Positions 31,757 to 41,096 of a DNA stretch of 64,000 nucleotides are shown here, piece by piece (position 1 is the first letter of the stretch; every line of letters starts with the position of its first letter). The position numbers and the translations under genes are program-made. Below the pieces are notes generated by a model that was given only the letters and a program-made list of their open reading frames with translations, made no database searches and was not told the origin of the DNA. This DNA is from Rhizobiaceae bacterium (lineage in GTDB: Bacteria > Pseudomonadota > Alphaproteobacteria > Rhizobiales > Rhizobiaceae), in the NCBI GenBank assembly GCA_023953775.1, contig JAMLJD010000001.1:103380-167379 (forward strand), written 5' to 3'.

Positions 31757-32755
31757 TCAATGCGCCTGCCGACGCCAGGCGCCGGGCGGCATACCGTATC
31801 GTCGGCGAAACGCCCGGTGAAAATGCGACAGGTCGGAAAAACCGCACGCGTAAGCGATCGACGTGACCGGCACCTCAGCATAGGCCGGCGCGCGCAATGC
31901 GGCCGCCGCTTCGCGTAGCCTGAGATCCATGACGGCAATACCAAGCGTCGTGCCTGCGCGCGCGAACAGCTTCTGGATGTAGCGGGGCGAGACGTCGAGT
32001 ACACGCGCGCACCTGTCCGCGTCGAGCCGGGGGTCGCGGAAATTGCGTTCCACGAACCGCCGTAGAGCCAGGAATTGAGCATCGGCCCGCGAAGCGGCGG
32101 ACGTCTCCGTTCCGCCACGACCCGACACCGCCATCGCCGTCAGGTCGAGAAGCATCGAAAAAAGCCGGGCGGTCTCTTCAGACGCGAGATGCCCTGCCGT
32201 CTCATCGATCGTTCGCGTGGTCTCCGAGATCAGGCGGCCAAGCCCCGGCTGGATCGACAGGAGCTCCGGATGCTCCGGCAGGCGCCCACCAAGCCGCTCC
32301 GCAAGCGCTTCCTTCGGCACCCAGAACGACGAAACCGACAGCGAGGTACGGGTTCGATGCTCAAGGGAAAACGGCCGACCGGAATCGAATATGCCGACGT
32401 CGCCAGCCCGCAGCGTGATCTCGCGCCCCGACTGATCGATACGGCATTCGCCGTCCCGTTGAAGGTTGAGATAGAAGCACTCACGCGGCGACCGCGCAAT
32501 TTCGCGCCGCGTGCGCACGACAAGATGCGCCGTGGCGTCGACGCGGTTGACCGCACCCTCTCCCAGCGGCAGCGATTGCACCGTGGCACTGAACCTGCGT
32601 CGGCGCTCGGGTTCGAGGTCGGGAAGCAATTCCATGAACGCCTGGCAAATGCCTTCACGATAAAAGTCGAAGGCTTCGTGCGGATCGACGTCGCGCGTGT
32701 CCCACACGCTGCCCCAGCGCAACGGTGGCAGCGCACGCGTTCCCATTTCCTCCAT
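31757..32755 (-). CDS. AraC-family transcriptional regulator
   Basis: 332 residues. N-terminal AraC-binding-like domain (about 40-195) with the cupin strand signature YLNLQRDGECRIDQSGREITLRAGDVGIFDSGRPF, then the AraC double HTH at about 230-330: CARVLDVSPRYIQKLFARAG for the first and VPVTSIAYACGFSDLSHFHRAFRRRYGMPPGAWRR for the second. ATG 32755 is placed 6 bases after GGAGGAG; another ATG nine bases later is possible. It is divergent from an alpha/beta hydrolase with 120 bp between them, the most likely target. Confidence 0.91.
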   Translation of the reverse strand: MEEMGTRALPPLRWGSVWDTRDVDPHEAFDFYREGICQAFMELLPDLEPERRRRFSATVQSLPLGEGAVNRVDATAHLVVRTRREIARSPRECFYLNLQRDGECRIDQSGREITLRAGDVGIFDSGRPFSLEHRTRTSLSVSSFWVPKEALAERLGGRLPEHPELLSIQPGLGRLISETTRTIDETAGHLASEETARLFSMLLDLTAMAVSGRGGTETSAASRADAQFLALRRFVERNFRDPRLDADRCARVLDVSPRYIQKLFARAGTTLGIAVMDLRLREAAAALRAPAYAEVPVTSIAYACGFSDLSHFHRAFRRRYGMPPGAWRRQAH

Positions 32756-32875
32756 GGGCATCTCCTCCACCCGATGGTTCGCGCCAGTCCAGCATAAGTA
32801 CGCTCCAAGTCAAGCGGACGGCTGCTCACGCCGACAGGATCGGAACCCGACGCAACAAAGCGAGGGGAGGGAAAT

Positions 32876-33601
32876 ATGACGAATTACGTGCTCGTTCACG
32901 GCGCCTGGCACACAGGCGAACTGCTGCACGACGTGGCGGAGCCGATCCGCAGGAAGGGCCATGTCGTGCACACGCCGACCATTGCCGGCAACCGGCCGGG
33001 CGATGACCGCCGGACTGGGCTTGAGGCGGCAATCGGCTCCGTCGTCGACTTCATCAAGGACACTGCGCTGACCGACATCGTCCTTGTCGGCCATTCCTAC
33101 GGCGGAATGGTAATCACCGGCGTTGCCGACCGGGTACCCGACCGCATTCGTCGACTGGTCTACTGGAACGCGTTCGTCCCCAACAATGGTGAATGCCTCA
33201 ACGACATGGTGCCACCGCATTACGTCGCCTTGTTCGACGCGGTGAGCGCAGCCAGCCCCGACAACTCCGTCATGCTGCCGCCGCCGATCTGGCGGGAAGC
33301 ATTCATGAACGATGCCGCCGGTGCGCTGGCCCAGGCCACCTACGAGAAGCTCAACGCGCATCCCTACGCGACGTTCACGGACCCGATCACGCTCTCGGCC
33401 AATCCCGCCGAGATGCAGGTCGCTAAATCCTACATCAATTTCACCGGGGACACCGCCCTGCCTCAGTCGCTCGGCTGGCATCCGCGCCTGTCCGAGAAGC
33501 TCGGCCTGTTCCGGCTCGTGGAAGCCCCCGGCGGACACGAGGTCTGCTTCACGAATCCGGACCTTCTGGCCGAGAAGGTCATGGAAGCCGGACGCGACTG
33601 A
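32876..33601 (+). CDS. Alpha/beta hydrolase (esterase/hydroxynitrile-lyase-like)
   Basis: 241 residues, no signal. Starts MTNYVLVHGAWHTGELL, with oxyanion-hole HGAW; nucleophile Ser in VLVGHSYGGMV (about residue 73); catalytic His in APGGHEVCFTNPD near residue 220; the acid is probably the Asp in the FTGDTALP-type region or nearby. This shape is shared by plant methylesterases, hydroxynitrile lyases and bacterial esterases, so the substrate cannot be named. GAGGGGAGGG precedes the ATG. Probably controlled by the divergent AraC protein. Confidence 0.9.
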   Translation: MTNYVLVHGAWHTGELLHDVAEPIRRKGHVVHTPTIAGNRPGDDRRTGLEAAIGSVVDFIKDTALTDIVLVGHSYGGMVITGVADRVPDRIRRLVYWNAFVPNNGECLNDMVPPHYVALFDAVSAASPDNSVMLPPPIWREAFMNDAAGALAQATYEKLNAHPYATFTDPITLSANPAEMQVAKSYINFTGDTALPQSLGWHPRLSEKLGLFRLVEAPGGHEVCFTNPDLLAEKVMEAGRD

Positions 33602-33641
33602 AGCGATGGTGCGGCGTGCGCGCTCGTCCCGCACGCCGCGT

Positions 33642-34445
33642 TCAGATGCCCTCGTCGGGGATCTTGAGCTTGTGTCCGCACGCCTTGCAGTGGACGGCAT
33701 CCGGGTCGTGCCGCTGCAGGGCGCATTCGGGACAGGGAAAAAAGACCTTGTTCGGTCGAAAGATCGCCTGGGCAAGCCGAACGAACAGCGAAATGCCGAT
33801 GATCATGATGACGATCGACGTGAACTTGCCCCATCCACCCGGCAGCACGATGTCGCCGAAACCGGTGGTGGTGATCGCCGCGACGGTGAAATAGAGGGCG
33901 TCGATATAGCCTTCGATGCCGCCGGCCGAGCGGAAGAACCACGTGTAGATGAAGCCGGTCGCGACGAACAGGAACGTCACGAGGTTCATCACCGCATGGA
34001 CCGGCTCGCGCCATTCGCCGAAGCCGCTGCGCTCGAGCGGGCGCCACAGCGTGCCGCTGCGCGACAGGGACCACAGCCGCAGGATCCGCAGAAAACCGAG
34101 ATTTGCCAGGCTGTTGGGCAGGAGAAGCGTCGCGAGAATGAAGACGTCGACCCAGACATATATGCGCCTCACCCATTCCGACAGCCGCTCGGCCGCGAGC
34201 GCCCGGGCCACGAGATCGGCCGCCAGCAAGGCCGCGATCGAATAGTCGAGCCACAGGAACGCTCTGCCCTTCTCCAGAAAGGGCGACACGATGAAAAACG
34301 CGATGATCGCCACATCGACGACGATGACCGCGAGCTGGAACCGCAGCGCGGCCTTGGTCTTTCCGTGATAGAGGCGACGCAGCGTGGCGCGGACCCTCTG
34401 TATGGTTCCAGCCTGCGTCCGTGGTGTCTTGGATGCCTTGTCCAT
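33642..34445 (-). CDS. Kv-type potassium channel with C-terminal zinc ribbon
   Basis: 267 residues, six membrane helices. S1 at about 36-54, S2 66-84, S3 97-112, a short S4-like segment with few Arg (LGFLRILRLWSLSRSG), S5 150-170, pore with selectivity filter TTTGFGD (192-198) and S6 208-226. The C-terminus carries two CxxC-type pairs, CPEC (238-241) and CKAC (253-256), forming a zinc ribbon instead of a ligand-binding RCK/CNBD domain. The reduced S4 charge suggests weak voltage dependence. The zinc ribbon could sense zinc or redox state; that is inference. Start at ATG 34445; upstream frame is not channel-like. Divergent from the EF-G-like gene. Confidence 0.86.
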   Translation of the reverse strand: MDKASKTPRTQAGTIQRVRATLRRLYHGKTKAALRFQLAVIVVDVAIIAFFIVSPFLEKGRAFLWLDYSIAALLAADLVARALAAERLSEWVRRIYVWVDVFILATLLLPNSLANLGFLRILRLWSLSRSGTLWRPLERSGFGEWREPVHAVMNLVTFLFVATGFIYTWFFRSAGGIEGYIDALYFTVAAITTTGFGDIVLPGGWGKFTSIVIMIIGISLFVRLAQAIFRPNKVFFPCPECALQRHDPDAVHCKACGHKLKIPDEGI

Positions 34446-34621
34446 CGGACCCGCATATCGCCTGAGGCCTTGCCGGTCCAGCACCGCTCCGCTCTTGCCG
34501 AAAAATCCAAGCCGTGAAACGATAAGTTTCAGGCGGGAAGAAAAAACAACACTCGCCAGTGCGACGGTCGCAGGACCGGCCGCCGCTCATGAGGAAACGC
34601 GTGAGAGGAGGTCAGTTCGCC

Positions 34622-36673
34622 ATGGGAAAACGAGCCGGGGAAAGACGCACGGGGCCGAAGTGCATTGCCATCATCGGTCCCTTCGCAAGCGGTAAGACGA
34701 CTCTCCTCGAAGCCATCCTTGCGCGCACCGGCGCGATCGCGAAGCAGAGCAGCGTCTCGTCGGGAAACACCGTCGGCGACCACTCTCCGGAAGCGCGCGC
34801 GCATGCGATGAGCGTCGAGGCAACCTTCGCAACTACCAGTTTCATGGGTGAAAACATCACCTTCGTTGACTGCCCCGGCTCGATCGAGTTCGCCTTCGAG
34901 GCGGAACCGGTGCTCGCGGCATGCGACGCAGCGGTCGTGGTGACCGAGGCCGACGAGAAGAAGGTCCCGGCGCTGCAACTGATCATGCATCAGCTCGAAA
35001 CGCTCGGCATTCCGCGGATGGTTTTCCTCAACAAGGTCGACAAGTCCGAGGCCGGCGTACGCGACACGCTGAAGATGCTGCAGCCGGCAAGCCAGGTGCC
35101 GCTGCTGTTGCGCCAGATTCCGCTGCGCAGTGACGGCATCGTGGTCGGGTCGATCGATCTGGCCCTGGAACGGGCCTACATCTACCGGGAGCACGCCGAA
35201 AGCGAGATCGCACCGATCCCGGACGACGAAAAGGCGCGCGAGATCGAGGCACGCTTCTCGATGCTCGAAACCTTGGCCGACCATGACGACGCGCTGATGG
35301 AGAGCCTCCTCGAAGAGATCGAGCCGGCCAAGGACACGGTGTTCGACGACCTGTCGGCCGATCTGCGCGACGGCAGCGTTATCCCCGTGCTGATCGGCTC
35401 GGCGGAAAAAGGCAATGGCATCCTGCGCCTGCTGAAGGCGATACGACATGATGCGCCGGACGTCGCCGCGACCCGCGACAGGCTTGGCGTCGCCGACGGA
35501 GCAGACGCCCTGCTTCAAGTCATGAAGACAATCCACACCTCACATGGCGGCAAGCTGTCCGTGGCGCGGGTGCTGCGCGGCAAGATTGCCGATGGCGTCG
35601 AATTGCGCGGCTCAAGCGGCGCTTCGGGGAAGCTATCGGGCCTTTATACGCTTCTCGGCAAGGACCAGTCCAAGATCGCATCAGCCGGCGCAGGAGAGAC
35701 GGTCGCGCTCGGAAAGCTCGACGACTTCGCCACCGGTGAGACGATAGGCGCCGGCAAGGGACAGATCGACAGCCTGGCCGCGATCGAGCCGCCGCAGCCG
35801 GTCTATGCCATCGCGATGCGCCCGCGCGAACGCAAGGACGAGGTCAAGATGTCGTCTGCCCTGCAGCGCCTTGCGCAGGAAGACCCTTCGCTCTCGATCG
35901 AGCACAATCAGGAAACCGCCGAGACGGTGCTGTCCGGCCATGGCGAAATGCATCTCCGGGTCACCACAGAAAGGCTGCTGGGCAAATACCAGATCCAGGT
36001 CGATTCCCATCCTCCCGCCGTGCCCTACCGGGAGACGATCAGGAAAGGCACCCAGCAGCGCGGCCGGCACAAGAAGCAGTCCGGCGGCCACGGCCAGTTC
36101 GGGGACGTGGTGATCGATATCAAGCCGCTGCCGCGCGGCACCGGCTTCGAGTTCACCGACACGATCACCGGCGGCGTCGTGCCCAAGCAATATATCCCGT
36201 CGGTCGAGTTCGGCGTTCGCGACTACCTCAAATGCGGCCCGCTCGGCTTTCCGGTGGTCGACATCGCGGTCAATCTCGCCGACGGCTCCTATCACTCGGT
36301 GGACTCCTCCGACATGGCGTTCCAGATGGCCGCCAAGCTCGCCATGAAAGAAGGCATGGCGGCCTGCGCGCCGGTCCTGCTCGAACCGGTTCTGAAAGTG
36401 GAGATACACACGCCCTCCGACGCGACCGCGCGCGCAACGGCCATCGTATCGCAGCGCCGCGGCCAGATCCTCGGCTTCGACGGCCGGCCCGGATGGCCGG
36501 GCTGGGACATTGTCGAGGCGATGCTGCCGCAGGCCGAGATCGGTAGCCTGATCATCGAACTCAGGTCCGCGACGGCGGGCGTGGCCGGCTTCACCGCGCG
36601 GTTCGACCACATGGCGGAACTGACCGGCCGGATGGCCGACGACGTGATGAACGCAGCGGGAAAGGCAGCCTGA
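34622..36673 (+). CDS. EF-G-like translational GTPase paralogue with altered G motifs
   Basis: 683 residues with the EF-G domain order I-V but not a normal FusA. P-loop is GPFASGKT (19-26) instead of GHIDHGKT; switch I lacks the RGITI motif (SVEATFATTSF here); G3 is DCPGSIEF, so the His that activates hydrolytic water in DTPGHVDF is Ser; G4 NKVDK and G5 SAEKG are kept. Domains III-V are recognisable (LSGHGEMHL, GGHGQFGDV, VPKQYIPSVEFGV). EF-G-like paralogues such as the mycobacterial FusA2 group lack normal GTPase activity, and this protein probably belongs to that sort. ATG 34622 preferred; GGAGG lies 11 bp upstream. It is not beside rpsL/rpsG/tuf, further evidence that it is not the housekeeping factor. 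Confidence 0.86.
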   Translation: MGKRAGERRTGPKCIAIIGPFASGKTTLLEAILARTGAIAKQSSVSSGNTVGDHSPEARAHAMSVEATFATTSFMGENITFVDCPGSIEFAFEAEPVLAACDAAVVVTEADEKKVPALQLIMHQLETLGIPRMVFLNKVDKSEAGVRDTLKMLQPASQVPLLLRQIPLRSDGIVVGSIDLALERAYIYREHAESEIAPIPDDEKAREIEARFSMLETLADHDDALMESLLEEIEPAKDTVFDDLSADLRDGSVIPVLIGSAEKGNGILRLLKAIRHDAPDVAATRDRLGVADGADALLQVMKTIHTSHGGKLSVARVLRGKIADGVELRGSSGASGKLSGLYTLLGKDQSKIASAGAGETVALGKLDDFATGETIGAGKGQIDSLAAIEPPQPVYAIAMRPRERKDEVKMSSALQRLAQEDPSLSIEHNQETAETVLSGHGEMHLRVTTERLLGKYQIQVDSHPPAVPYRETIRKGTQQRGRHKKQSGGHGQFGDVVIDIKPLPRGTGFEFTDTITGGVVPKQYIPSVEFGVRDYLKCGPLGFPVVDIAVNLADGSYHSVDSSDMAFQMAAKLAMKEGMAACAPVLLEPVLKVEIHTPSDATARATAIVSQRRGQILGFDGRPGWPGWDIVEAMLPQAEIGSLIIELRSATAGVAGFTARFDHMAELTGRMADDVMNAAGKAA

Positions 36674-36763
36674 CGGCCACGTGAATGTGAACCCATGTGA
36701 CTTGCACCGGGCAGGCTTCCGAATACCGTCCCGGAAGTCGTAGTTCGGCGCGGGAGAGATTCG

Positions 36764-37735
36764 ATGGTTGCACTTCACGACAAGCCGCGCTGGTGGTTGC
36801 CAGACAGCGCCGCCACGCCGGAAACGGCTTTCAAAGACCGACGCGCGATCCTGAAGGCAATGGGCTTCGGCGCTGTTTCAGCCGCCGCATTCTCGATTGC
36901 ACCGCGCAGCCTTCATGCCGAGGACGCCGACCCGACGGCCGATCTCTATCCGGCCGCCCGGAACGACGCCTACAAGGTCGACCGCGAGCTGACGCCCGAG
37001 GAGGTGTCCTCGCAGTACAACAACTTCTACGAGTTCGGCTCGCACAAGCAGATCGCGGCCGCTGCCCAGAGTCTGCCGATCCGGCCGTGGGACATCGAAA
37101 TCGACGGGATGGCCGGCAAGCCGATGAAGATCGCCTTCGACGATCTCGTGCGCAGGATTCCGCTCGAGGAACGGCTCTATCGGCACCGCTGCGTCGAGGC
37201 CTGGTCGATGACCGTGCCGTGGACCGGCTTTCCGCTGTCCAGGCTGGTTGCGCTTGCGGAGCCGCAGGCGTCGGCGAAATATGTCCGGTTCGAAACCTTC
37301 ATGGATCCCGAGGCCGCGTCCGGTCAGCGCCAGGTCTGGTATCCCTGGCCCTATGTCGAAGGCGTGACAATGGCGGAAGCCACCAACGACCTCGCCTTCA
37401 TGGTGACCGGTGTCTACGGCAAGCCGCTCGCCAAGCAGTTCGGTGCGCCCATCCGCCTCGCGCTGCCATGGAAGTACGGGTTCAAGTCGATCAAGTCGAT
37501 CACCCGCATAACTTTCACCGACGAGCGCCCACAGAGCTTCTGGGAAAAGATCGCCGCGAGCGAGTACGGCTTCTGGGCCAACGTCAATCCCGAGGTGCCG
37601 CATCCGCGCTGGAGCCAGGCCAAGGAACGGGTCCTGCATACGGGCGAGGTCGTGCCGACGCAGCTTTTCAATGGCTACGGCGCCGAAGTCGCCTCCCTCT
37701 ATGCCGGAATGGACGGCGAAGCGCTCTATATGTGA
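36764..37735 (+). CDS. msrP: Protein-methionine-sulfoxide reductase catalytic subunit
   Basis: Periplasmic molybdopterin enzyme (formerly YedY) that repairs oxidised Met in envelope proteins. 323 residues: Tat-type signal with DRRAILKAMGFGAVSAAAFS (25-44), the Moco-ligating Cys143 in YRHRCVEAWSM, VRFETFMDPE, YPWPYVEGV and LPWKYGFKSIKSI. The ATG at 36764 follows GGGAGAGA. The haem-binding membrane partner MsrQ, normally the next gene, is not seen downstream (a hairpin and 380 bp of non-coding DNA follow), so electrons must come from an MsrQ encoded elsewhere or another donor. Confidence 0.93.
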   Translation: MVALHDKPRWWLPDSAATPETAFKDRRAILKAMGFGAVSAAAFSIAPRSLHAEDADPTADLYPAARNDAYKVDRELTPEEVSSQYNNFYEFGSHKQIAAAAQSLPIRPWDIEIDGMAGKPMKIAFDDLVRRIPLEERLYRHRCVEAWSMTVPWTGFPLSRLVALAEPQASAKYVRFETFMDPEAASGQRQVWYPWPYVEGVTMAEATNDLAFMVTGVYGKPLAKQFGAPIRLALPWKYGFKSIKSITRITFTDERPQSFWEKIAASEYGFWANVNPEVPHPRWSQAKERVLHTGEVVPTQLFNGYGAEVASLYAGMDGEALYM

Positions 37736-38114
37736 GCGTGACGAGAAAGGCGCCCGGATGGGGACCGGACGCCTTTCCGCATTGGCAGCCGTGGAGTAGG
37801 CCGCCTCAGGTCCGCCGCGTGGCGAAACCGGGCTGGTGCCGGCATCGCCGGAACCGGGGGGATATTCGATGCGATAGCTGCCCCTCGGATGGAAGGATGC
37901 CCCCATCGTTCTATCCGTCAGACACGCATGCCGCATCTTGAACGCCTTGACTATCGAATGCCGACGCTCACCGGAAGGTTACCCATGGTTACATGTCACC
38001 GTAACACGGGCTCGCCGGATAGCCGGCGTCAAGCCGGAGATGCTTTCGGCACTCGTTTCACAGGCCGGCCATCGGCCAGTATTGAGACGGTCGAGCCGAT
38101 AGCCGAACCCCAGA
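37736..38114. other. Intergenic region after msrP, no gene
   Basis: 380 bp with no credible coding frame. It contains the hairpin at 37745-37777 and ends at the terminator of the minus-strand sRNA. Nothing else recognised. Confidence 0.5.
37745..37777 (+). terminator. Hairpin after msrP
   Basis: GAAAGGCGCCCGG, 7-base loop, CCGGACGCCTTTC: a 13-bp stem with one mismatch, 10 bp after the msrP stop, ending in only three U residues. Confidence 0.6.
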
Positions 38115-38233
38115 CAAAAAAAAGCCGGATCTGAAAAGACCCGGCTAGTCTATTGGAAGCGCCATAAAGGCAAAACCTCCAGAGGGGAACACTCGCCGGG
38201 TGCTAATGGGAGGAGGAACGCACCCGGGAGACA
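38115..38233 (-). ncRNA. abcR: AbcR-type (alpha-r15) trans-acting small RNA
   Basis: Predicted 119-nt Hfq-type sRNA. On the minus strand a perfect stem CCGGGTGC/GCACCCGG (38227-38220 with 38203-38196) presents a loop containing CCTCCTCCCATT (anti-Shine-Dalgarno, includes the CUCCCA seed described for AbcR sRNAs). It ends in an intrinsic terminator: a 9-bp stem (38138-38146/38123-38131, one mismatch pair) and eight U. A promoter and a LysR-type box lie directly upstream. In Sinorhizobium, Brucella and Agrobacterium the AbcR genes neighbour or depend on the LsrB/VtlR regulator, and the lsrB-like gene is adjacent here. Members silence ABC-transporter mRNAs. Only one copy is seen; many relatives have two. 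Confidence 0.8.
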
Positions 38234-38239
38234 CCCCCG

Positions 38240-38268
38240 ATATGGGCGCATGTTGCCTAAATAACAAG
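38240..38268 (-). promoter_or_regulatory. Promoter of the sRNA
   Basis: Minus strand: -35 CTTGTT (38268-38263), 17-bp spacer, -10 CCATAT (38245-38240), close to the rhizobial housekeeping pattern CTTGAC-N17-CTATAT. It places the 5' end near 38233. Confidence 0.65.
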
Positions 38269-38290
38269 CATACTCTTTTGCAATGCACCC

Positions 38291-38305
38291 ATGCAGCTTG
38301 TGCAT
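38291..38305 (-). promoter_or_regulatory. LysR-type T-N11-A box upstream of the sRNA
   Basis: Perfect dyad ATGCA-CAAGC-TGCAT on the minus strand containing T-N11-A, the signature of LysR regulators. Its centre is 65 bp upstream of the predicted sRNA 5' end, the canonical recognition-site position for LysR activation. The adjacent LsrB/VtlR-like protein is the obvious candidate. Confidence 0.6.
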
Positions 38306-38458
38306 GACTCATATTGCGGCACTATGCGGTTGAAAACATAGGCATTTGCTCGTTTTGAAGCCTTCGGCGCGCCGGGCACGAGCCGTCTCATCTCAAAAAA
38401 ACGACAGTTGGAACGCGATTGTTGCGAGCTGGCGCGGCTGTCTCACGCAGTGTGCGAA

Positions 38459-39355
38459 TCAGAATGCCCAGCTACGTGCTTTGGCGATCAGGAAGTCACG
38501 GAAGACGTGCAGCTTGACTTGTCCTTTCATCGCGTCGGGATAGCAGAAATAGGTGTCGAATGACGGCACCTCGGTCTCGGGCAGCAATTGAACCAAGCCG
38601 TCATCCTTGTCGACCATGTAGTCGGGCAGCATCGCGATACCGGAGCCGCGCTGCACGGCCAGCTTGATCGACAGAATGTTGTTGATCTGCAAAGTCGCGC
38701 TGCGCTTCGCGCCCTCGGTCAGACCCGCCGTCTCGAGCCAGTTCATGTCGTTGAGATGAGGCGGCACCGGTTCTCCGAAGGTGACGAGGCGATGCTTGTT
38801 CAACTCGCCGATCGTCGTCGGCTTGCCGTATTTGTTGACATAGGACGGCGCCGCATAGACGTGGAAATGCACCGTGAAAAGCTTGCGCTGGATCAGATCC
38901 GGCTGCAGCGGCTGGCGCAGCCGGATCGCGCAATCGGCCTGGCGCATGGTCAGGTCCAGCTCCTCATTGGCCAGGATGAGCTGGAGGTTGATCTCCGGAT
39001 AGAGTTCGAGGAATTCGGGTATGCGCTCCGTCAGCCACCCCGTGCCGAGCCCGACGGTGGTGGTGATGCGCAACAGGCCGGACGGTCGGTCCTTGGCCTC
39101 GGTGAGCCGCATCTTGACGCTTTCGAGCTTCATCAGCACGTCGTGCGCGGTTCGGTAGAGCATCTCGCCCTGTTCCGTCAGCACAAGGCCGCGAGCATGC
39201 CGGTTGAACAGCGGCACGCCGACTTCCTGCTCGAGCGCGCTCACCTGCCGCGAGATGGCCGACTGCGACAGATGCAGCGTATCGGCGGCATGCGTGAACG
39301 AGCCGGCCTCCGCCGCCGCGTGAAACACACGAAGCTTGTCCCAGTCCAATGACAT
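38459..39355 (-). CDS. lsrB: LysR-family regulator, LsrB/VtlR type
   Basis: 298 residues: winged HTH at 3-62 (DKLRVFHAAAEAGSFTHAADTLHLSQSAISRQVSALE in parts) and a periplasmic-binding-like effector domain from about 92 on. Position directly downstream of trxB with lrp beyond it is the arrangement of lsrB in Sinorhizobium meliloti and vtlR in Brucella, regulators needed for host association, oxidative-stress response and, for VtlR, activation of abcR2. The predicted AbcR sRNA with a T-N11-A box lies about 225 bp beyond its stop. Symbol chosen by synteny and overall similarity, not by alignment. Confidence 0.83.
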   Translation of the reverse strand: MSLDWDKLRVFHAAAEAGSFTHAADTLHLSQSAISRQVSALEQEVGVPLFNRHARGLVLTEQGEMLYRTAHDVLMKLESVKMRLTEAKDRPSGLLRITTTVGLGTGWLTERIPEFLELYPEINLQLILANEELDLTMRQADCAIRLRQPLQPDLIQRKLFTVHFHVYAAPSYVNKYGKPTTIGELNKHRLVTFGEPVPPHLNDMNWLETAGLTEGAKRSATLQINNILSIKLAVQRGSGIAMLPDYMVDKDDGLVQLLPETEVPSFDTYFCYPDAMKGQVKLHVFRDFLIAKARSWAF

Positions 39356-39399
39356 GAAGGCCCCCTCTCGAACCTTTGGGCCGCCTTTCCCGGCAGCTC

Positions 39400-40428
<1,029 letters not shown>

Positions 40429-40594
40429 TTACGCCTAAAATAGGTTGTCGCAGCCATGGCTTGCAAGGCACGCTTTCCGGCTTCCCCAGAAGCCGGAGGA
40501 CTTTCTTCGCGCGCAAGGCGAAGCGTCTTGGCCGGACGTTTCGATTCCGATAGATCATGTGAAAGATTCTTGCGCGTTTCGGAGTCCGACGCCC

Positions 40595-41083
40595 ATGCCC
40601 CTCAAGGCCGATCTCGACGCCATAGACTGGAAGATTCTGCGCGAACTCCAGAAGGATGGGCGCATGACGAATGTCGAGCTGTCCCGCAGGGTGGGCATTT
40701 CCGCTCCGCCCTGCCTGCGTCGCGTAAAGCGGCTGGAGGATCAGGGCATTATCCGTGGCTACCGCGCCTTGCTCGAAAACGCGATGCTGGGAAAGGACGT
40801 CATCGCATTCTGCCTGATCGGACTGCACCACCAGTCGGAAGCGGAACTCAAGGCCTTCGCCGACCGCACCCGAAATTGGCCGATCGTCAGGCGCGCATGG
40901 ATGCTGTCGGGCGATTCCGACTTCCTGCTGCACTGCGTTGCAGACGATCTCCCGACATTCCAGTCCTTCGTCATCGAAGTGCTGACCTCAACACCAAACG
41001 TCGATACCGTTCGCACAGCCCTGACGATCAGACAGGTCAAGGACGAAGGGCTGGTTGCGATTGACGTCGGCGGCGCCTCCTGA
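40595..41083 (+). CDS. lrp: Lrp/AsnC family transcriptional regulator
   Basis: 162 residues: HTH at about 5-60 (LDAIDWKILRELQKDGRMTN, VELSRRVGISAPPCLRRVKRLE) and the RAM/ligand-binding domain at about 68-155. The SAPPCLRRV recognition helix is typical of the Lrp copy next to trxB in rhizobia. The start at 40595 was chosen since the HTH begins there; the longer frame upstream is low-quality leader, and GGAG lies about 10 bases before. Ends 13 bp before waaC, so both are probably co-transcribed. Confidence 0.92.
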   Translation: MPLKADLDAIDWKILRELQKDGRMTNVELSRRVGISAPPCLRRVKRLEDQGIIRGYRALLENAMLGKDVIAFCLIGLHHQSEAELKAFADRTRNWPIVRRAWMLSGDSDFLLHCVADDLPTFQSFVIEVLTSTPNVDTVRTALTIRQVKDEGLVAIDVGGAS

Positions 41084-41096
41084 GCCCGTTCGCGCG

